The translations under genes and the position numbers were made by a program. A stretch of DNA of 64,000 bases, taken from JBKEDF01 sp047975325 (GTDB lineage: Bacteria > Pseudomonadota > Alphaproteobacteria > Rhodobacterales > Rhodobacteraceae). Every line of letters begins with the position of its first letter. The first letter of the stretch is position 1. The DNA is taken from contig JBKEDF010000032.1 in assembly GCA_047975325.1 (NCBI GenBank), positions 1-64,000 of the forward strand, written 5' to 3'. Below, in pieces: positions 61,684 through 64,000 of this stretch. The notes below the pieces were generated by a model, which made no database searches, was not told where the DNA came from, and saw only the letters and a list, made by a program, of their open reading frames with translations.

Positions 61684-63450
61684 GTGGCCAATCGCTTCCT
61701 GGAATATTACAATGACGAATTGGCCGCGCTGAGGCGTCGGGCAACACGCTTTGCCGATGCATTTCCAAAAATTGCCGGGCGTCTTCGTCTGGCCCGGGAT
61801 ACCTCGGACGACCCGCATGTCGAACGATTGATCCAGAGCTTTGCCTATTCCGCCGCGCGCGTACGTCAAAAGATCGATGACAGCCTGCCGGAACTGACGG
61901 ATGGCCTTCTGGAGACCCTCTATCCGCATTATCTTGCCCCCGTCCCTGCAATGTCCCTTGTCACATTCGCGCCAGCAAAGGGGTTGGAAAGTGTCCATGA
62001 CATCCCGCGGGGCACACAGATCGTGTCGGAGGATATCGACGGCGACAAATGTCGCTTCGTGACCACCCGAACGGTTCCATTGGCCCCGGTCAGGCTGGAA
62101 CATGTCCGGATGATGGACCGCCCCATCGAAGCGCCGCCGGCACCCAGGCCAAACGCGGCAAGCTGTTTGCGCATCACGGTGACACCTACCGACAGGGCCC
62201 GCCTGCATGAAATCGGCCTGACCCGCCTGCGGCTATACCTGTCCGGCCCCACACGGCAGGCCAATGCACTGGCGCGGCTTCTGCATCAACATGTAATGGG
62301 CGTCGCCGTGGCCAATCACAGCGCTGACAAAGAAGCTCGCCATCTGCCCGCCAATGCCGTTATCGCTGCCGGGTTTTCCAGCACCGATGCGCTGCTTCCC
62401 TTTCCGGAAAACGGGTTTCAGGGCTATCAGATACTGACCGAGTTCTTTTCCCTGCCGGATCAGTTTCTGTTTTTCGACATCGAAATCGGCGCGTTGACCC
62501 AATCGGATCGTGCCGATGTCTACATCTATTTCAACGCGCCCCCGCAAGGTTTGGAAAAACAGATAGATGGGGCATCGCTGACCCTTCATGCAAGCCCCAT
62601 CGTCAATCTGTTCGATATGCGGGCCGAACCGATCACATTGGATGGCACGCGCTCCCATTATCGGCTGCGGGCGGATGCACGGCGGCTCAGGACACGCCGG
62701 ATACATTCGATCCAAAACGTGACGCTGACCCATGCAAGCGGCGCAACGGAACCATGCCAGCCATTCTTTCACCGCCTGACGGACATGCAAAGCGACGGGG
62801 CATATTGGCAGCTCCGTCGTCATTCCGATGGTATTGAAGACACCTCGGTGGCATTTGTGGATGGTCGGCAGACCCCGGCCACACATGCCAATACGACCGC
62901 CAGTATTCAGGTGCTGGCAACCAATGGCAATCTGCCAAACCGCCTGCCCTATGGCGGCGGCCAACCCCGCCTGACCCTTGCAACCAGTCGTGACCAGGTG
63001 CAGGCCACCACCTGCCTGCGTCCGATGACCGTGGCGCGCGAAGCATCCGATACCCATGACCGCGCATGGCAACTCATGTCGCATCTGTCGCTCAATCACC
63101 TTTCACTGACCCGCGAAGGGGCACCGGCCCTGCGCAACATCCTGCGCCTTTACGATACCGGTGCAAGCCGGGAGACGGCACAGATGATCGATGCCATCGA
63201 AGATGTCCGGACCATGCCCGGCATTGCGCAACTGGGCGGGGTGATGGTTTCCGGCATTGATGTGACAGTGCTGTTTGACAGCCAGAGGATCGACGATGGG
63301 CAGGCGGTCGTGTTCGGTGCCGTTCTGGACAGGTTTCTGGGCTGCTACACGACGCTCAACACCTTTACCCGACTGACGCTGCGGATGAAGGATCGCACCG
63401 ATATCCTGGCCAGTTTCCCAGCCCGAAGCGGTGAAGAGGCCCTGATATGA
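61684..63450 (+). CDS. tssF: TssF, T6SS baseplate protein
   Basis: A 588-residue TssF (ImpG/VasA). The N-terminus reads FLEYYNDELAALRRRATRFADAFPKIAGRL, and DPHVERLIQSFAYSAARVRQKIDDSLPELTDGLLETLYPHYLAP (shown in outline) is the family hallmark, followed by GFQGYQILTEFFSLPDQFLFFDI. With TssG, TssE and TssK it builds the baseplate. The GTG start lies one base after the tssE stop, and the 3' end overlaps tssG by 4 bases. Confidence 0.95.
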   Translation: MANRFLEYYNDELAALRRRATRFADAFPKIAGRLRLARDTSDDPHVERLIQSFAYSAARVRQKIDDSLPELTDGLLETLYPHYLAPVPAMSLVTFAPAKGLESVHDIPRGTQIVSEDIDGDKCRFVTTRTVPLAPVRLEHVRMMDRPIEAPPAPRPNAASCLRITVTPTDRARLHEIGLTRLRLYLSGPTRQANALARLLHQHVMGVAVANHSADKEARHLPANAVIAAGFSSTDALLPFPENGFQGYQILTEFFSLPDQFLFFDIEIGALTQSDRADVYIYFNAPPQGLEKQIDGASLTLHASPIVNLFDMRAEPITLDGTRSHYRLRADARRLRTRRIHSIQNVTLTHASGATEPCQPFFHRLTDMQSDGAYWQLRRHSDGIEDTSVAFVDGRQTPATHANTTASIQVLATNGNLPNRLPYGGGQPRLTLATSRDQVQATTCLRPMTVAREASDTHDRAWQLMSHLSLNHLSLTREGAPALRNILRLYDTGASRETAQMIDAIEDVRTMPGIAQLGGVMVSGIDVTVLFDSQRIDDGQAVVFGAVLDRFLGCYTTLNTFTRLTLRMKDRTDILASFPARSGEEALI

Positions 63451-64000
63451 CCGCGCCGTCACTATTTGAAAACCTTCAGCGCAGCCCGGCAAGGTTCGAC
63501 TTGTCAACCGCATTGCGCATAGCCGAGGCCGAAGCCCGGGCCCGCGATCTGCCCATGGTGATCGACGCCCAGCCCGGCGCACATCTGGCCCTTGCCCCCG
63601 TTGAAACGGTCAATGCGGATGATCGCATGATCAGGGTAACGGCGAATGCGATGGCGCTGGTTGGGCCGATGTCGCCGCTGCCCATTCAATATACCGAACT
63701 TGCCGCACGCGATCGCAGGCGACGCGCGGGGGGGCTGTCGGCCTTTCTCGATCTCTTTTCCGACCGGCTGACATGGCTTTTCATCGAGGCAAGTGAAAAA
63801 TACAGCCTGCCGAAATTGCTGCGCTGGTACAGGCCGAATGCCAATGGCATCCTCAGGGCCCTGAATGCGCTGATCGGTTTTGCGACACCTGGCCTGGAGG
63901 ATCGCACGCCGCTGAAAGGCAATACCACGCTCCAATATGCAGGCCTCTTGTCACAGCGCACGCGATCGGCGGTGGGGTTGCGCGCCCTGGCACAGGCCGA
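63447..64000 (+). CDS. tssG: TssG, T6SS baseplate protein (partial, runs off the right edge)
   Basis: The first 184 codons of a TssG (ImpH/VasB) gene. The ATG overlaps the tssF stop (ATGA). The readable protein has the family blocks ANAMALVGPMSPLPIQYTELAARD, FLDLFSDRLTWLFIEASEKY and LLRWYRPNANG. No stop occurs before the window ends, so the gene continues outside. The remaining core genes (tssJ, tssK, tssL, tssM, vgrG) are expected beyond the edge. Confidence 0.93.
   Translation, partial: MTAPSLFENLQRSPARFDLSTALRIAEAEARARDLPMVIDAQPGAHLALAPVETVNADDRMIRVTANAMALVGPMSPLPIQYTELAARDRRRRAGGLSAFLDLFSDRLTWLFIEASEKYSLPKLLRWYRPNANGILRALNALIGFATPGLEDRTPLKGNTTLQYAGLLSQRTRSAVGLRALAQA

Overview
The window reads as a chromosomal segment of an alphaproteobacterium, most likely a Rhodobacteraceae/Paracoccaceae member. 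The supporting evidence is the dapD/dapE neighbourhood with a LOG-family protein, the small HIG1-type twin-membrane protein beside a PduO-type cobalamin adenosyltransferase, the ~570-residue MetRS, and the abundance of TRAP and sugar ABC importers. Coding density is high, most operons have 1-4 nt stop/start overlaps, and no transposase, integrase, prophage or CRISPR array was seen. The taxonomic call is inferred from gene content and order only.

Layout. (1) 1-18.6 kb is mostly housekeeping: tRNA-Phe, an agmatinase-family ureohydrolase, glucokinase, a LOG-family protein, dapD and dapE (lysine/diaminopimelate synthesis), RNase R, MetRS, a Tas-like aldo/keto reductase, two small lipoproteins and an EamA exporter. 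It also has a divergent LysR / SDR-FAH-SDR catabolic operon that resembles the oxidative L-fucose/L-rhamnose route, and a Bax-inhibitor-1 protein followed by a strong terminator. (2) 18.9-19.5 kb holds what looks like the 3' end of an OmpA-family gene without its 5' part, next to an AT-rich tract. I take this as the left edge of an accessory segment. (3) 19.5-43.9 kb is a continuous catabolic block of four modules: sulfatase-cupin-TRAP transporter-LysR; a ribose-type ABC importer with two mannitol-dehydrogenase-family enzymes, a LacI regulator and a cupin-type phosphoglucose isomerase; a ROK repressor; and a glucose/mannose-type ABC importer with a Gfo/Idh/MocA oxidoreductase, a TIM-barrel isomerase, an alpha/beta hydrolase, a ribulose-phosphate-epimerase homologue and a ROK kinase. 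(4) 44.0-51.2 kb is again core-like: M48 protease with DUF898 membrane protein, parC, an SH3-domain protein, an SDR, a HIG1 protein and the cobalamin adenosyltransferase. (5) 51.3-64.0 kb is a type VI secretion locus: tae4-tai4 effector/immunity pair, hcp and clpV on the minus strand, and divergently tssA, tssB, tssC, a second tssC-like gene, tagJ, tssE, tssF and the start of tssG, which runs off the right edge.

How the genes work together. The 19.5-43.9 kb block looks like a set of import-and-convert modules for unusual sugars, polyols or their esters, each with its own regulator and candidate operators. The clearest regulatory signal is a pair of 18-bp inverted repeats, centred exactly 30 bp apart, in front of the ribose-type operon. 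The T6SS genes form a contractile sheath/tube machine carrying a peptidoglycan amidase with its immunity protein. The most plausible undescribed system is the 35.5-43.9 kb sugar operon, whose enzyme set (oxidoreductase + isomerase-fold protein + epimerase + ROK kinase) matches no standard pathway I can name.
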